A program made the translations under genes and the position numbers. Under the pieces are notes generated by a model. It ran no database searches, had not been told where the DNA came from, and worked only from the letters and a program-made list of their open reading frames with translations. Source: JBEEOW01 sp041191405 (GTDB lineage: Bacteria > Bacteroidota > Bacteroidia > Cytophagales > UBA9547). Taken from it: a DNA stretch of 64,000 bases. The DNA lies in assembly GCA_041191405.1 (NCBI GenBank), contig JBEEOW010000008.1, positions 1-64,000 of the forward strand. The letters are read 5' to 3'. Of this stretch, positions 27,575-36,356 are shown piece by piece (position 1 is the first letter of the stretch; each line of letters opens with the position of its first letter).

Positions 27575-27832
27575 GTGATAAAATACGTAGATAAGGTTCC
27601 TGAAAAATTCCTAAAACACATGGAAGGTACTGATGGTCTTTTTGAAGTTCGAATTGAAGTAGGAAGTAATATATTTAGAATATTTTGTTGTTTTGATAAA
27701 GGAAATATTGTTGTGCTTTTCAATGGTTTTCAAAAAAAATCACAGAAAACACCAAAACAAGAATTAGAACTTGCCATTAAATTAAAACAAGAATACTTTA
27801 ACTCAAAAAATAAAGAAAATGAAAAAGGATGA
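27575..27832 (+). CDS. HigB/RelE-type toxin, 5' end unclear
   Basis: The frame encodes a RelE/HigB-superfamily toxin (phage-derived Gp49-like type), an mRNA interferase that acts on the ribosome. The core GTDGLFEVRIEVGSNIFRIF, VVLFNGFQKKSQKTPKQEL and a Lys/Glu-rich tail are diagnostic. The coordinate given is the first conventional start (GTG 27575). The family-like sequence clearly extends 30 codons upstream (from about 27482: DIIFYKNYFQEFYIAQNEKV), with no ATG, GTG or TTG before the stop at 27470-27472. Either a rare start such as ATA 27491 is used or the start codon was lost. It overlaps the antitoxin gene by 14 bp. Confidence 0.75.
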   Translation: MIKYVDKVPEKFLKHMEGTDGLFEVRIEVGSNIFRIFCCFDKGNIVVLFNGFQKKSQKTPKQELELAIKLKQEYFNSKNKENEKG

Positions 27833-28127
27833 TGCAATAAGAAACACTAAAAACTTTGATGAGTTATTAGATGTAGAATATGGTAAAATTGGCTCTAAAA
27901 AAAGAGATGATTTTGAAGCCAAAGCTCAGTATTTTGTTATTAGCGAAACCCTTAAAGATGCTAGAAAAGAAGCAAACCTTACTCAAGAAGAGCTAGCAAA
28001 CAAAGTAGGTACTAAAAAAAGCTATATTTCTAGAATTGAAAATGGAAAATGTGATATACAACTTTCTACTTTGTATAGAATTTTTGAAGATGGTTTAGGT
28101 AGAAAAGTTAGTCTTGTATTTGGATAA
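27819..28127 (+). CDS. HigA-type XRE antitoxin
   Basis: A 102-aa protein with a C-terminal helix-turn-helix of the XRE class (LTQEELANKVGTKKSYISRIENGKCDIQLSTL, about 52-84). An N-terminal helix (NTKNFDELLDVEYGKIG) probably wraps the toxin. It would neutralise the HigB-like toxin and repress the pair through the palindrome at 27444-27470. It overlaps the toxin by 14 bp, toxin first, as is typical for HigBA. Confidence 0.88.
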   Translation: MKKDDAIRNTKNFDELLDVEYGKIGSKKRDDFEAKAQYFVISETLKDARKEANLTQEELANKVGTKKSYISRIENGKCDIQLSTLYRIFEDGLGRKVSLVFG

Positions 28128-28130
28128 ACA

Positions 28131-29027
28131 ATGCCCAATCCTAAACGATTAATAGCGATAGTTGGCCCCACAGCAGTTGGTAAAACTGCCATGGCTGTAA
28201 AGTTAGCACAACATTACAAAACCGTAGTTGTGTCGGCTGATGCACGCCAATTTTATAAGGAAATGAGCATTGGTACAGCCAAACCAACTATTGAAGAAAT
28301 GGATGGCGTACCTCACTATTTTATTGATTCTCATAGCATTCACACACCTATTTCTGCAGGTGATTACGAACGTGAAGCTTCAGCAATTTTAGATTCACTT
28401 TTTGAAAGACACGATTTAATTATTTTGGTAGGAGGCTCAGGTTTGTTTATTAAATCATTAATTGAGGGCTTAGATGATATGCCTGTGGTTACTCCAGAAA
28501 CTCGTCAAAATATAGAAAATCGTTTGGCTGAATTTGGTATTGATAACTTATTAGAAGAGTTAAAAGAAAAAGACTTAGATTATTATAATGTTGTAGATAA
28601 AGCCAATCATCGTAGGTTGATTAGGGCTTTAGAAATTATTCATACTTCGGGCAAACCGTTTTCATTCTTTAAAAATAAAACCAAAGCTGAGCGTAATTAC
28701 ACAGCAACTTACATCGGACTTAATTTTGAGCGAGAAAAATTATTTGCCAACATTAACCAACGTGTGTTAAATATGTTTGAAGCTGGTTTACTTGAAGAAG
28801 CAAAAAACTTAGCTCCTTACAAACACTTAGTAACCTTACAAACAGTAGGTTACTCCGAAATTTACCCATACCTTAATAATGAATACGAATTCGACGAAGC
28901 AGTGAGGTTGATTCAAAGAAACTCTCGTATTTATGCAAAAAAACAGTTGACTTGGTTTAATAAAGTTGAAGGCGTAAACTGGTTTAAACCTTTTGATTTT
29001 GAAGAGATTGTAAAGTTTTTGGGGTAA
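28131..29027 (+). CDS. miaA: tRNA dimethylallyltransferase
   Basis: A 298-aa enzyme that adds an isopentenyl group to A37 of tRNAs reading codons that begin with U. P-loop GPTAVGKT at 12-19, then VVSADARQFYKEMSIGTAKP, VPHYFIDS and VGGSGLFIKSL follow the family order. The C-terminal part has LQTVGYSEIYPYL. It begins 3 bp after the antitoxin stop, so it may be co-expressed with the toxin-antitoxin pair. Confidence 0.97.
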   Translation: MPNPKRLIAIVGPTAVGKTAMAVKLAQHYKTVVVSADARQFYKEMSIGTAKPTIEEMDGVPHYFIDSHSIHTPISAGDYEREASAILDSLFERHDLIILVGGSGLFIKSLIEGLDDMPVVTPETRQNIENRLAEFGIDNLLEELKEKDLDYYNVVDKANHRRLIRALEIIHTSGKPFSFFKNKTKAERNYTATYIGLNFEREKLFANINQRVLNMFEAGLLEEAKNLAPYKHLVTLQTVGYSEIYPYLNNEYEFDEAVRLIQRNSRIYAKKQLTWFNKVEGVNWFKPFDFEEIVKFLG

Positions 29028-29033
29028 AAAATA

Positions 29034-29074
29034 AAACCTGACCCAACAGGTTTTAAAAACCTGATAGGTCTGAG
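29034..29074. repeat. Degenerate AACCTGACAGGTT-type palindrome
   Basis: AAACCTGACCCAACAGG and AACCTGATAGGTCTGAG flank TTTTAAAA. It is a worn version of the perfect 57-bp palindrome at 45958-46014 and lies between convergent miaA and Smr genes. Confidence 0.7.
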
Positions 29075-29080
29075 TTCAAA

Positions 29081-30007
29081 TCAATTAAATTTCACTAAAG
29101 TAGCTCCGTAACCGAATTTATCTTTTTGAGCATCTTGAAAAAATTTAATGTCTTTACTTTTGCTCAATCGTTTATGAATTTCGGTTTTTAAAGTACCATT
29201 TCCGTTTCCGTGAATAAAAACAATTTCGTTCATACCCAAAGCAAGGGCATTGTCAAAATGCTTTTGGAATGTTTCTAATTGAATTGTAAGAATTTCGTAA
29301 GCACTTAATTTTGAAGCATCTTTGGCTATTTTTTCAATATGCAAATCTACTTCACGTTCAACTTTTAAGCCAATAAAACCGACTTTTCTTACCGTTTTGG
29401 TTTCGTTTAATTTATTGCTCAATGTTTGTGTATTTACATTTTCAGCATCAATCTGAATCAAATAAGCATATTCATTAATTATTGGTGCTTTTGCTTTTGA
29501 AGAATAAAATTGAGATGATTTAATTTTAATTCTTCTAATCATTCCTTCTTTAAAAGGATAACCACCATTTAAATGATAGATAACTTGAATTACAAATGTA
29601 CCCCAATTTTCAAAATCTTTGATATCCATTGGCTTAATCATAAAAGCTTGTTTTGATTCTAATATTTTAGAAGCCAAACCTTTATGTGTTCCACTTACTT
29701 CTGTGCCGATACTAAAAAGCACCTGAAAATCAGTATTATTTACAAAATAAAAATTAAAACGAGATTCGCCTGTAAAGGCCAAATACAAACCTTCGGTACT
29801 TAAAATATCAGAATTATTTACACGTTTGTCTTCTTTTTCGTCGAACAAATGTTTTTCTTCTCTAGCAATTACAACCAATTCTCTCAATTGAACCGGAATT
29901 CTAAAACCATCTTCAATTTCAACTTCAATAGTACGTGCATCAATAATTTTACGAACTATTCCCTCTTCTTTTCCATGTAAAAATCTTACTCTATCGCCAA
30001 TATTCAT
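29081..30007 (-). CDS. DUF2027 and Smr-domain protein
   Basis: A 308-aa protein. An N-terminal KOW-like segment (GDRVRFLHGKEEGIVRKI) opens a DUF2027 region typical of Bacteroidota. The C-terminal Smr domain (about 225-308) has VDLHIEKI, FIHGNGNGTLKTEIHKRL and FGYGATLVKF, matching the MutS2 C-terminal nuclease fold with its LDxH and HGxG motifs (here VDLH and HGNG). A nucleic-acid-binding or nicking role is inferred. No MutS core is attached. Transcribed alone, convergent with miaA. Confidence 0.88.
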   Translation of the reverse strand: MNIGDRVRFLHGKEEGIVRKIIDARTIEVEIEDGFRIPVQLRELVVIAREEKHLFDEKEDKRVNNSDILSTEGLYLAFTGESRFNFYFVNNTDFQVLFSIGTEVSGTHKGLASKILESKQAFMIKPMDIKDFENWGTFVIQVIYHLNGGYPFKEGMIRRIKIKSSQFYSSKAKAPIINEYAYLIQIDAENVNTQTLSNKLNETKTVRKVGFIGLKVEREVDLHIEKIAKDASKLSAYEILTIQLETFQKHFDNALALGMNEIVFIHGNGNGTLKTEIHKRLSKSKDIKFFQDAQKDKFGYGATLVKFN

Positions 30008-30152
30008 TGTTTTTCAATTTTTATCAAAGTTAATGATTTTATGGTTTGGATTTGAAAATTTGAAATTAAATGTAATTATATCTACGATGGGCTATACCCA
30101 TCGCTATGATATTTCGCACTTTCAGCGCTATAAAAATGTTTTGTTTAAAAAA

Positions 30153-30596
30153 TCAATTAATACATTTAAAACGTCCTTTTACAAAAACTACATTCTTCCT
30201 ATTTAAATAAAATTTAGGAAATACTGAATATATGATTTTTAAATTATAAAGTGAATTTTGATTATTAGGATAACTACAATCACTATAAAAATCAATTAAA
30301 ATTGAATCATTTATAGCGGTTAAATTATAATTACTACTTTTTATCACTTTACATAAAAGAGATTGATATTCAAATTTTCTACAACCAGACATCATATAGC
30401 TGTTTTCTAAATTAGAAATCAAACTTACTTGAACATTAGAATGAACAGAATTTAGAGTATAAGATTGCCTAGCCTTAAACATTGAATCAATCATAAATTT
30501 ATATTCTCTATTTGTAATTTCATTATGTTTGTATTTACAAGATATTAAATAACAGGCAATTAATACTATAAATAGAAATTTTATATTTTTAAACAT
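30153..30596 (-). CDS. Putative lipoprotein, unknown function
   Basis: A 147-aa protein. The N-terminus MFKNIKFLFIVLIACYLISC is a lipoprotein signal with a lipobox LISC (Cys20). The mature part is basic, has four further cysteines and ends in FVKGRFKCIN. No family is recognised. It is single, and its codon use is as AT-rich as its neighbours. Confidence 0.65.
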   Translation of the reverse strand: MFKNIKFLFIVLIACYLISCKYKHNEITNREYKFMIDSMFKARQSYTLNSVHSNVQVSLISNLENSYMMSGCRKFEYQSLLCKVIKSSNYNLTAINDSILIDFYSDCSYPNNQNSLYNLKIIYSVFPKFYLNRKNVVFVKGRFKCIN

Positions 30597-30783
30597 ATTA
30601 ATCTAAAATTTACTTTATCATTTTTTTTAATCTTAACAAAATTAAGATTTCTTTATTAATAATTATCACTTTTTAAATTATCCCCCATTTCAAAATCTTA
30701 TTACAAACTATTAAAATCCTGTAACACTTCCCTTGATTTTCTGTTGTTATTTTGCATCGTTATAAAACCAAACACACTCGGTT

Positions 30784-30993
30784 ATGAACACTAAAAGAAG
30801 GTATTTCAGAGGACAAACACTAAATGATTTATTGAAAAGAAAAGTCTGTTTCTCAATTTTGTCGAAAGAACAAAAATTGCTTTTCCTAAAATTAGCGCAA
30901 ATTGGGAATAATAGAAACTGGAATGACTTTATCAAAAAAATTGACATCGAAACCTTTAGGTTTATAACTAATTTAAATTGTAGAATTCTTTGA
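30784..30993 (+). CDS. Small basic hypothetical protein
   Basis: A 69-aa frame with ATG start, Lys/Arg-rich N-terminus (MNTKRRYFRGQTLNDLLKRK) and a C-terminus ending NCRIL. An overlapping frame on the other strand is of similar length, so coding is uncertain. It lies upstream of the RRE gene cluster, separated by a repeat. No family recognised. Confidence 0.35.
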   Translation: MNTKRRYFRGQTLNDLLKRKVCFSILSKEQKLLFLKLAQIGNNRNWNDFIKKIDIETFRFITNLNCRIL

Positions 30994-31002
30994 GAAGTAT
31001 AG

Positions 31003-31118
31003 AGTACTAAGTATTAGGTATTAAGTACAAAGTATTAATATACTTTAAGCAACAACTTAACTATGTACCTAATACTTAAGACCTAATACTTAATACCCTC
31101 TACCTCATACTTAATACC
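31003..31118. repeat. TAATACTT-type inverted repeat
   Basis: AGTACTAAGTATTAGGTATTAAG... faces ...CTTAAGACCTAATACTTAATACC in an imperfect hairpin just before the PqqD-like gene. The same family is at 53742-53833, between other genes. Confidence 0.65.
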
Positions 31119-31125
31119 CTAAACT

Positions 31126-31383
31126 ATGAAAATCAAAAAAAATATTGCCATAAGTGAATCTGGATTTATATTCAACCCTGCTGTTGGAGATTCATATTCA
31201 ACCAATCCTATTGGCGCTGAGATTATTAAGATGCTTAAAGAAAGCAAATCTATTCCCGAAATCAATAGTTACATTTTAAATACTTATCAGGTAGATGCTA
31301 CTACTTTTGAGAAAGATTTATACGATTTCGTGAAAATGCTTGAAAAATATAAACTGACTGATTCAGATGGCAAGGAAGCTTAA
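31126..31383 (+). CDS. PqqD-like RRE (peptide recognition) protein
   Basis: An 85-aa protein of the PqqD type. The pattern KNIAISESGFIFNPAVGDSYSTNPIGAEIIKMLKE, a beta-hairpin then three helices, is that of the RiPP recognition element, which binds leader peptides and hands them to a modifying enzyme. The helix tail (FEKDLYDFVKMLEKYKL) fits too. Its end overlaps the ATP-grasp gene by 17 bp, so the two are translated together and likely form a complex. No short precursor peptide gene is apparent. The downstream PLP enzyme carries a leader-like N-terminus that could be the target. Confidence 0.8.
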   Translation: MKIKKNIAISESGFIFNPAVGDSYSTNPIGAEIIKMLKESKSIPEINSYILNTYQVDATTFEKDLYDFVKMLEKYKLTDSDGKEA

Positions 31384-32413
31384 TATTGCTGTTACTGGCT
31401 TAAATGCTATTGACAGTCCGGGCCCAGGGATTCCTGTAATTAGGGCCTTGAAAGATAGCAAAGAGTTTGATGTAAGAATCATTGGTTTATCTTATGAAAC
31501 CTTAGAACCAGGCATTTACATGCACGACTTGGTTGATAAAACTTACCAAATTCCTTTGCCTTCGAGCGGACAAGAATTTTTGATTCAACGTTTGGCTTAT
31601 ATCAATGAGCAAGAAGATTTAGATGTATTAATTCCAAATTTTGATGCTGAATTGTTCAGTTTTATCAAAATTGAAGATTATCTAAAATCTAGTATGGGAA
31701 TTCACATGTTCTTACCAACTTTTGAGCAATACGAGCAAAGACATAAGGTAAATTTGAATGAATTTGGCGATAAACACGGTATAAAAGTGCCAAAAAGCAA
31801 AATGATTTTTAGCACCGCTGAAATAAATGGCTTAATGGATGAGTTTTCGTACCCAATGGTTATCAAAGGTAAATTTTATGAAGCTGCAGTGGCTTATAAT
31901 TACGAACAAGCTGCAACTCATTTCAATAAAATTAGTGCAAAATGGGGCTTACCTATTATTGTTCAGGAGTTTGTATATGGAACTGAGGTAAATGTAACTG
32001 CCATTGGCGACGGAAAAGGTACCACTATTGGTGCTGTGCCAATGCGTAAATTATACATCACCGACAAAGGAAAAGCTTGGGCAGGAATCACTTTAGACGA
32101 TGATACGCTGATAAGTTTAACCACCAACATGATTGCATCAAGCAAATGGCGTGGTGGCTTAGAGCTTGAATTTATGAAAACCAAAGACGATGAGTATTAT
32201 TTGATGGAAATAAATCCTCGTTTCCCAGCATGGGTTTATTTAGCTGTTGGTGCTGGACAAAATCACCCTGAAGCTTTAGTAAAAATGGCTCTTGGTGAGG
32301 ATGTTAAACCATATTCAAGTTATGAAATAGGCAAACTATTTATCCGTTATGCTTACGATATGATTGTTGACTTAAAAGAGTTCGAACAAATATCTACTCA
32401 AGGAGAATTATAA
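31367..32413 (+). CDS. ATP-grasp ligase
   Basis: A 348-aa ATP-grasp enzyme, which would activate a carboxylate as an acyl phosphate and join it to an amine or thiol. N-terminal preATP-grasp domain with NIAVTGLNAIDSPGPG (about 5-20). The ATP-binding parts include YPMVIKGKFYEA (Lys), VQEFVYGTEVNV and ELEFMKTKDDEYYLMEINPRFP (magnesium-binding Glu and Asn of the ExNxR motif). It is closest in layout to carbamoyl-phosphate-synthetase-like ligases, but the substrate is not evident. It overlaps the RRE gene and precedes the PLP enzyme by 33 bp. Confidence 0.87.
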   Translation: MARKLNIAVTGLNAIDSPGPGIPVIRALKDSKEFDVRIIGLSYETLEPGIYMHDLVDKTYQIPLPSSGQEFLIQRLAYINEQEDLDVLIPNFDAELFSFIKIEDYLKSSMGIHMFLPTFEQYEQRHKVNLNEFGDKHGIKVPKSKMIFSTAEINGLMDEFSYPMVIKGKFYEAAVAYNYEQAATHFNKISAKWGLPIIVQEFVYGTEVNVTAIGDGKGTTIGAVPMRKLYITDKGKAWAGITLDDDTLISLTTNMIASSKWRGGLELEFMKTKDDEYYLMEINPRFPAWVYLAVGAGQNHPEALVKMALGEDVKPYSSYEIGKLFIRYAYDMIVDLKEFEQISTQGEL

Positions 32414-32446
32414 TTTTTTCAACCCAAAACTTTACCCAAATCACAT

Positions 32447-33802
32447 ATGAAAAAGCAATATGAAAGACCTGTAATTTCGCAGTTAAATACAGGTGTTATG
32501 AACAAATTTGGTACAAAAACGGAATTTACACCTGTTACACATATAGATGAAAACAGTGTTCCAGATTTACTAAAAACCTATGGTTCACCACTATTCGTCA
32601 TCTCTGAGCGTACCATTAGAGCTACTTATAAACAAGCCAATAGAGCATTTAAAACTCGTTATCCAAAAGTACAATTTGCTTGGTCGTACAAAACAAATTA
32701 CATCAATGCAGTTTGTAATGTTTTCCATCAAGAAGGTTCGTGGGGAGAAGTTGTATCTCGTTTTGAATATGAAAAAGCATTAAACAATGGTGTTCCTGGA
32801 AACAAAATAATTTTTAATGGTCCAGATAAAACCGACGATGATTTAATTCTTGCTATTCAAAATGAATCTCCAATTCACATTGACCATTTAGATGAATTAT
32901 ACAGACTAAATGAATTATCTGATGAATTGAATAAGCGTCCACAAGTAGCCATTCGTGTAAACATGGACACTGGAATTTACCCAATGTGGGATAGATTCGG
33001 TTTTAACTATGAAAACGGTCAGGCTTGGGATGCAATAAATAAAATTTTATTGGCAGATAAAATGGATTTGATTGGTTTACACTGCCATATTGGTACATTT
33101 ATGTTAACGCCAAGTGCTTACGGAATTGCAGCAAGCAAACTATCGGATTTAGCAATCGGCATTAAAAATAAATACAACAAAACCATCCGTTACATTGATA
33201 TGGGCGGTGGATTTGCAACCAAAAACACTTTAAAAGGTTCGTATTTACCAGGTTCAGATATTTGCCCAACTTTTGACGATTACGCTGAGGTAATTTCAAC
33301 TGCCATTTTAAATGCAGGTTTTAAAGAAAATGAATTGCCACTTTTAATTTTAGAAACTGGTAGAGCTTTGATTGATGATGCAGGTTACTTGTTAGGAACT
33401 GTAATTTCAAACAAACGTTTATCTGATGGACGTAGAGCTACGATTCTTGATTTTGGAGTAAACGTTTTATTTACAGCATTTTGGTACGAGCATAAAGTGA
33501 GTCCAGCACAAGAGTTTAGCCATTACACTGAAAACACAGTATTGTATGGCCCATTGTGTATGAATATAGATGTTGTAAGAGAAAATGCAACATTACCTCC
33601 AATGAAACGTGATGACAATGTGGTAGTACACCGAGTAGGCGCATATAATATTACACAATCAATGCAGTTTATTTCATTACGTCCGGCAGTAGTAATGATT
33701 GATTTAGAGGGTACACCACATATTATCAAAAATAGAGAAGACCGTGCTACTGTAGAAATGAATGAGGTTTTACCTGATTATTTAAAGGAATTTAAATTGT
33801 AA
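32447..33802 (+). CDS. PLP-dependent decarboxylase-fold enzyme with leader-like N-terminus
   Basis: A 451-aa fold-III enzyme related to diaminopimelate and ornithine decarboxylases. The PLP-binding lysine is K82 in FAWSYKTNY; other motifs are HCHIGT, the phosphate loop DMGGGF, ETGRAL and GPLCMNID, with the cysteine and aspartate of the second active-site half. Thus it looks catalytically complete. The N-terminal 25 residues (MKKQYERPVISQLNTGVMNK, then FGTK) precede the catalytic domain and resemble leader peptides recognised by RRE proteins. DAP decarboxylation for lysine is a possible assignment, but the RRE and ATP-grasp neighbours argue for a specialised pathway. Confidence 0.8.
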   Translation: MKKQYERPVISQLNTGVMNKFGTKTEFTPVTHIDENSVPDLLKTYGSPLFVISERTIRATYKQANRAFKTRYPKVQFAWSYKTNYINAVCNVFHQEGSWGEVVSRFEYEKALNNGVPGNKIIFNGPDKTDDDLILAIQNESPIHIDHLDELYRLNELSDELNKRPQVAIRVNMDTGIYPMWDRFGFNYENGQAWDAINKILLADKMDLIGLHCHIGTFMLTPSAYGIAASKLSDLAIGIKNKYNKTIRYIDMGGGFATKNTLKGSYLPGSDICPTFDDYAEVISTAILNAGFKENELPLLILETGRALIDDAGYLLGTVISNKRLSDGRRATILDFGVNVLFTAFWYEHKVSPAQEFSHYTENTVLYGPLCMNIDVVRENATLPPMKRDDNVVVHRVGAYNITQSMQFISLRPAVVMIDLEGTPHIIKNREDRATVEMNEVLPDYLKEFKL

Positions 33803-34166
33803 TATTTTCTAGTTCAGAGTTGAGAGTAAAATGATAAATTAAACTCTGAACCCTAAAGACTGAACACAAAATTATAAACTCTAAAAAACTGAGTTAAATA
33901 AATTGAATGAAATTATTAAAGATGGATTTAAATGGGGGAAATCTTTAAAATTTTAAAATTTAATTTATTGGGTTTGATTATTAGCATAATCAAAGAAATT
34001 ATATTTATATGTAGGGTGTAAATATCTTTTCAGGGAAGGATGGATAATGCTTTTAGTCAAACCTTAACTTAGTTTAGAGTTAAGAGTTCAGAGTTAAAAT
34101 AATATATATTAAATCTAAACTCTTTACTCTAAACCTTAAACTCTCAACCCTAAACTCCCAAAAACC
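33803..34166. repeat. Gene-free stretch with TTAGAGTT-type repeats
   Basis: Two imperfect inverted repeats of the TTAGAGTT/AACTCTAA family (33813-33872 and 34073-34157) flank about 200 bp of AT-rich DNA with no convincing gene. Only frames under 30 codons occur. The repeats separate the RRE/ATP-grasp/PLP genes from the urea transporter fusion. Confidence 0.65.
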
Positions 34167-36356
34167 TTGAAAACACCTATCTCCATAAAAAATCAATTAA
34201 CTGGACTCAGAAGTAGTTACACGCAAGTGTTTTTTTCTGACAGTATTTGGTTTTCGATTATTGTATTTATATCCACATTTACAGACCCTTACGCAGGTGC
34301 TAGTGGATTAATTGCAGTAATTATTTCAAACTTAATGGCTTATTGGTTAGGTTTAAATGAAACTTCAATTGCCAATGGTACTTACAGCTACAATAGCTTA
34401 ATGGTTGGTTTGGTGTTGGGCGTAATATTTAAATTTTCGTGGGTATTTTTATTGATTCTATTTTTAGCATCGTTTTTATGTTTGATTATAACCGCTTGGT
34501 TAGGTGTGGTTTTATACAAATACAAAGTGCCATTTTTGAGTTTTCCATTTTTAATTACTGTTTGGATAATGCTCTTAGCTACACGGAATTATGATAATTT
34601 GGCTTTAAGTGAAAGAGGAATTTATACCCTAAATGACATGTATTTAACAGGTGGTAATTTTTATATTTATTTAAATGAAAAAATCAATGCATTAAAAATT
34701 CCAATATTTTGGGATGTATATTTTAAGTCACTTGGAGCAATTATATTTCAATACAATATCATTGCAGGTTTCTTAATAGCCTTAGGTTTACTTATTTATT
34801 CAAGAATTTCATTTACCTTGTCCTTACTTGGCTACACAACAGGTTTTCTATTTTATCAGTTTGTTGATGGCTCATTTAACGAATTAATTTATGGCTACAT
34901 TGGCTTCAATTTCATACTTTTATCCATTTCAATTGGTGGCTTTTTCTTGATTCCTTCCTTAAAATCTTATTTATTGGTTATAGTTTGCACACCTGTTACA
35001 GCAATTTTAATAAGCTCAGTGAGTAATATATTTTTTCCAATGCAATTACCTATTTATTCATTGCCATTTAATATCATAGCTATTTTACTTTTGTTTATTT
35101 TAAATCACAGATTAGGGTTCAAAAAACCTGAATTAGTTGTAAATCAACTACTTTCTCCTGAAAAAAACTTATATGCACACAAAAATCGTTTAGAGCGGTT
35201 TAAACATGATACTTACTACCATATTTCGTTGCCTTTTTGGGGTGAATGGACTGTTTCTCAAGGATATGAAGGCAATATTACCCACAAAGAAAACTGGAAA
35301 TATGCACTCGATTTTGTAGTTACCGACGAAAAGAAAAACACATATCAGCTACCTGGCACCGATGTTTCACATTTTTATTGTTACAACTTACCCGTAACAG
35401 CACCTGCAGCTGGTTGGGTAATTGAAATTAAAGACGACATTGAAGACAACATCATTGGCGATGTGAACCTAAAAGAAAATTGGGGTAACACCATCATTAT
35501 CAAACATGCAGAGGATTTATACACTAAATTAAGTCACATCAAAAAAGGTACATTTAAAGTAAAAGTGGGCGATTATGTGTACAAAGGCGATTTATTAGCC
35601 AACTGCGGAAGTTCTGGTCGTTCGCCTGAGCCACACTTACATTTTCAATTACAAACTACGCCGTATATTGGCTCGCATACACTCTATTATCCAATAAGTT
35701 ATTATATTTCTAGGGAAAATAATCAATTCAAATTTCATGCTTTTGAAGTGCCAAAAGAGAATGAAATTATTTCAAAAGTGGCAGTAAATAATTTAATGAA
35801 TACTGCATTTCATTTTATTCCTGGGCAAATTATCAATTTTGAGGTGGATGAAAATGGTAAAAAAGAACTAATTAAATGGGAAATTTTTACCAATGCATAC
35901 AATGTAAGTTATATTTTTTGTCACAAAACTAAAGCAGTAGCATACTTTGCAAAAAATGATGTATTGCATTATTTTACAGACTTTTACGGAGACAAAGAAT
36001 CTTTGCTTTACTACTTTTATTTGGGTGCCCACAAAATTGTAATGGGCTATTATCACGAAATGGAAGTGAATGATATTTTGCCAATTAACATTATTGATTT
36101 AGGAATATTTAAGGTATTGCATGATTTTACAGCTCCATTTTTCCAATATTTAAAAATTCAATATACTTCAAAATTCAAACAAGTGGACGACCCTTATTTT
36201 CCACAGTTTGTTGAAATTGAAACAGCCGTTGAAGCCAAAATAGCTTCAAAATCTGTCAAAAAAATAAACTTTAACTTATTGATAAACAGTAATAAAGTTA
36301 AAGAATTTAGTTTCTCTCTAAAAAACAAAACCATTACTGCAACATGCGTAGATTAA
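34167..36356 (+). CDS. Urea transporter-M23 peptidase fusion
   Basis: A 729-aa protein. The first ~330 residues are a urea transporter (UT) domain with about ten hydrophobic spans and the repeat NGTYSYNSLMVGLVLG, the UT pore signature. Residues about 360-520 form an M23 (LytM) metallopeptidase domain: GYEGNITHKENWKYALDF gives the zinc His and Asp, then LYTKLSHIKKGTFKVKVGD and EPHLHFQL with the last two histidines. The C-terminal ~200 residues are unassigned, beta-rich. A TTG at 34167 is used as start. It ends inside the next gene (13-bp overlap). The peptidase would face the periplasm and act on peptidoglycan or a peptide. Confidence 0.85.
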   Translation: MKTPISIKNQLTGLRSSYTQVFFSDSIWFSIIVFISTFTDPYAGASGLIAVIISNLMAYWLGLNETSIANGTYSYNSLMVGLVLGVIFKFSWVFLLILFLASFLCLIITAWLGVVLYKYKVPFLSFPFLITVWIMLLATRNYDNLALSERGIYTLNDMYLTGGNFYIYLNEKINALKIPIFWDVYFKSLGAIIFQYNIIAGFLIALGLLIYSRISFTLSLLGYTTGFLFYQFVDGSFNELIYGYIGFNFILLSISIGGFFLIPSLKSYLLVIVCTPVTAILISSVSNIFFPMQLPIYSLPFNIIAILLLFILNHRLGFKKPELVVNQLLSPEKNLYAHKNRLERFKHDTYYHISLPFWGEWTVSQGYEGNITHKENWKYALDFVVTDEKKNTYQLPGTDVSHFYCYNLPVTAPAAGWVIEIKDDIEDNIIGDVNLKENWGNTIIIKHAEDLYTKLSHIKKGTFKVKVGDYVYKGDLLANCGSSGRSPEPHLHFQLQTTPYIGSHTLYYPISYYISRENNQFKFHAFEVPKENEIISKVAVNNLMNTAFHFIPGQIINFEVDENGKKELIKWEIFTNAYNVSYIFCHKTKAVAYFAKNDVLHYFTDFYGDKESLLYYFYLGAHKIVMGYYHEMEVNDILPINIIDLGIFKVLHDFTAPFFQYLKIQYTSKFKQVDDPYFPQFVEIETAVEAKIASKSVKKINFNLLINSNKVKEFSFSLKNKTITATCVD

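Noticed and set aside
30747..30947. A 66-codon minus-strand frame
   Set aside because: Overlaps the plus-strand 69-codon frame, which has the better start; neither is certain, but this one has no supporting context.
33890..34020. A precursor peptide gene for the RRE system
   Set aside because: Only frames below 30 codons with very hydrophobic or random sequence; none has a leader-core layout.
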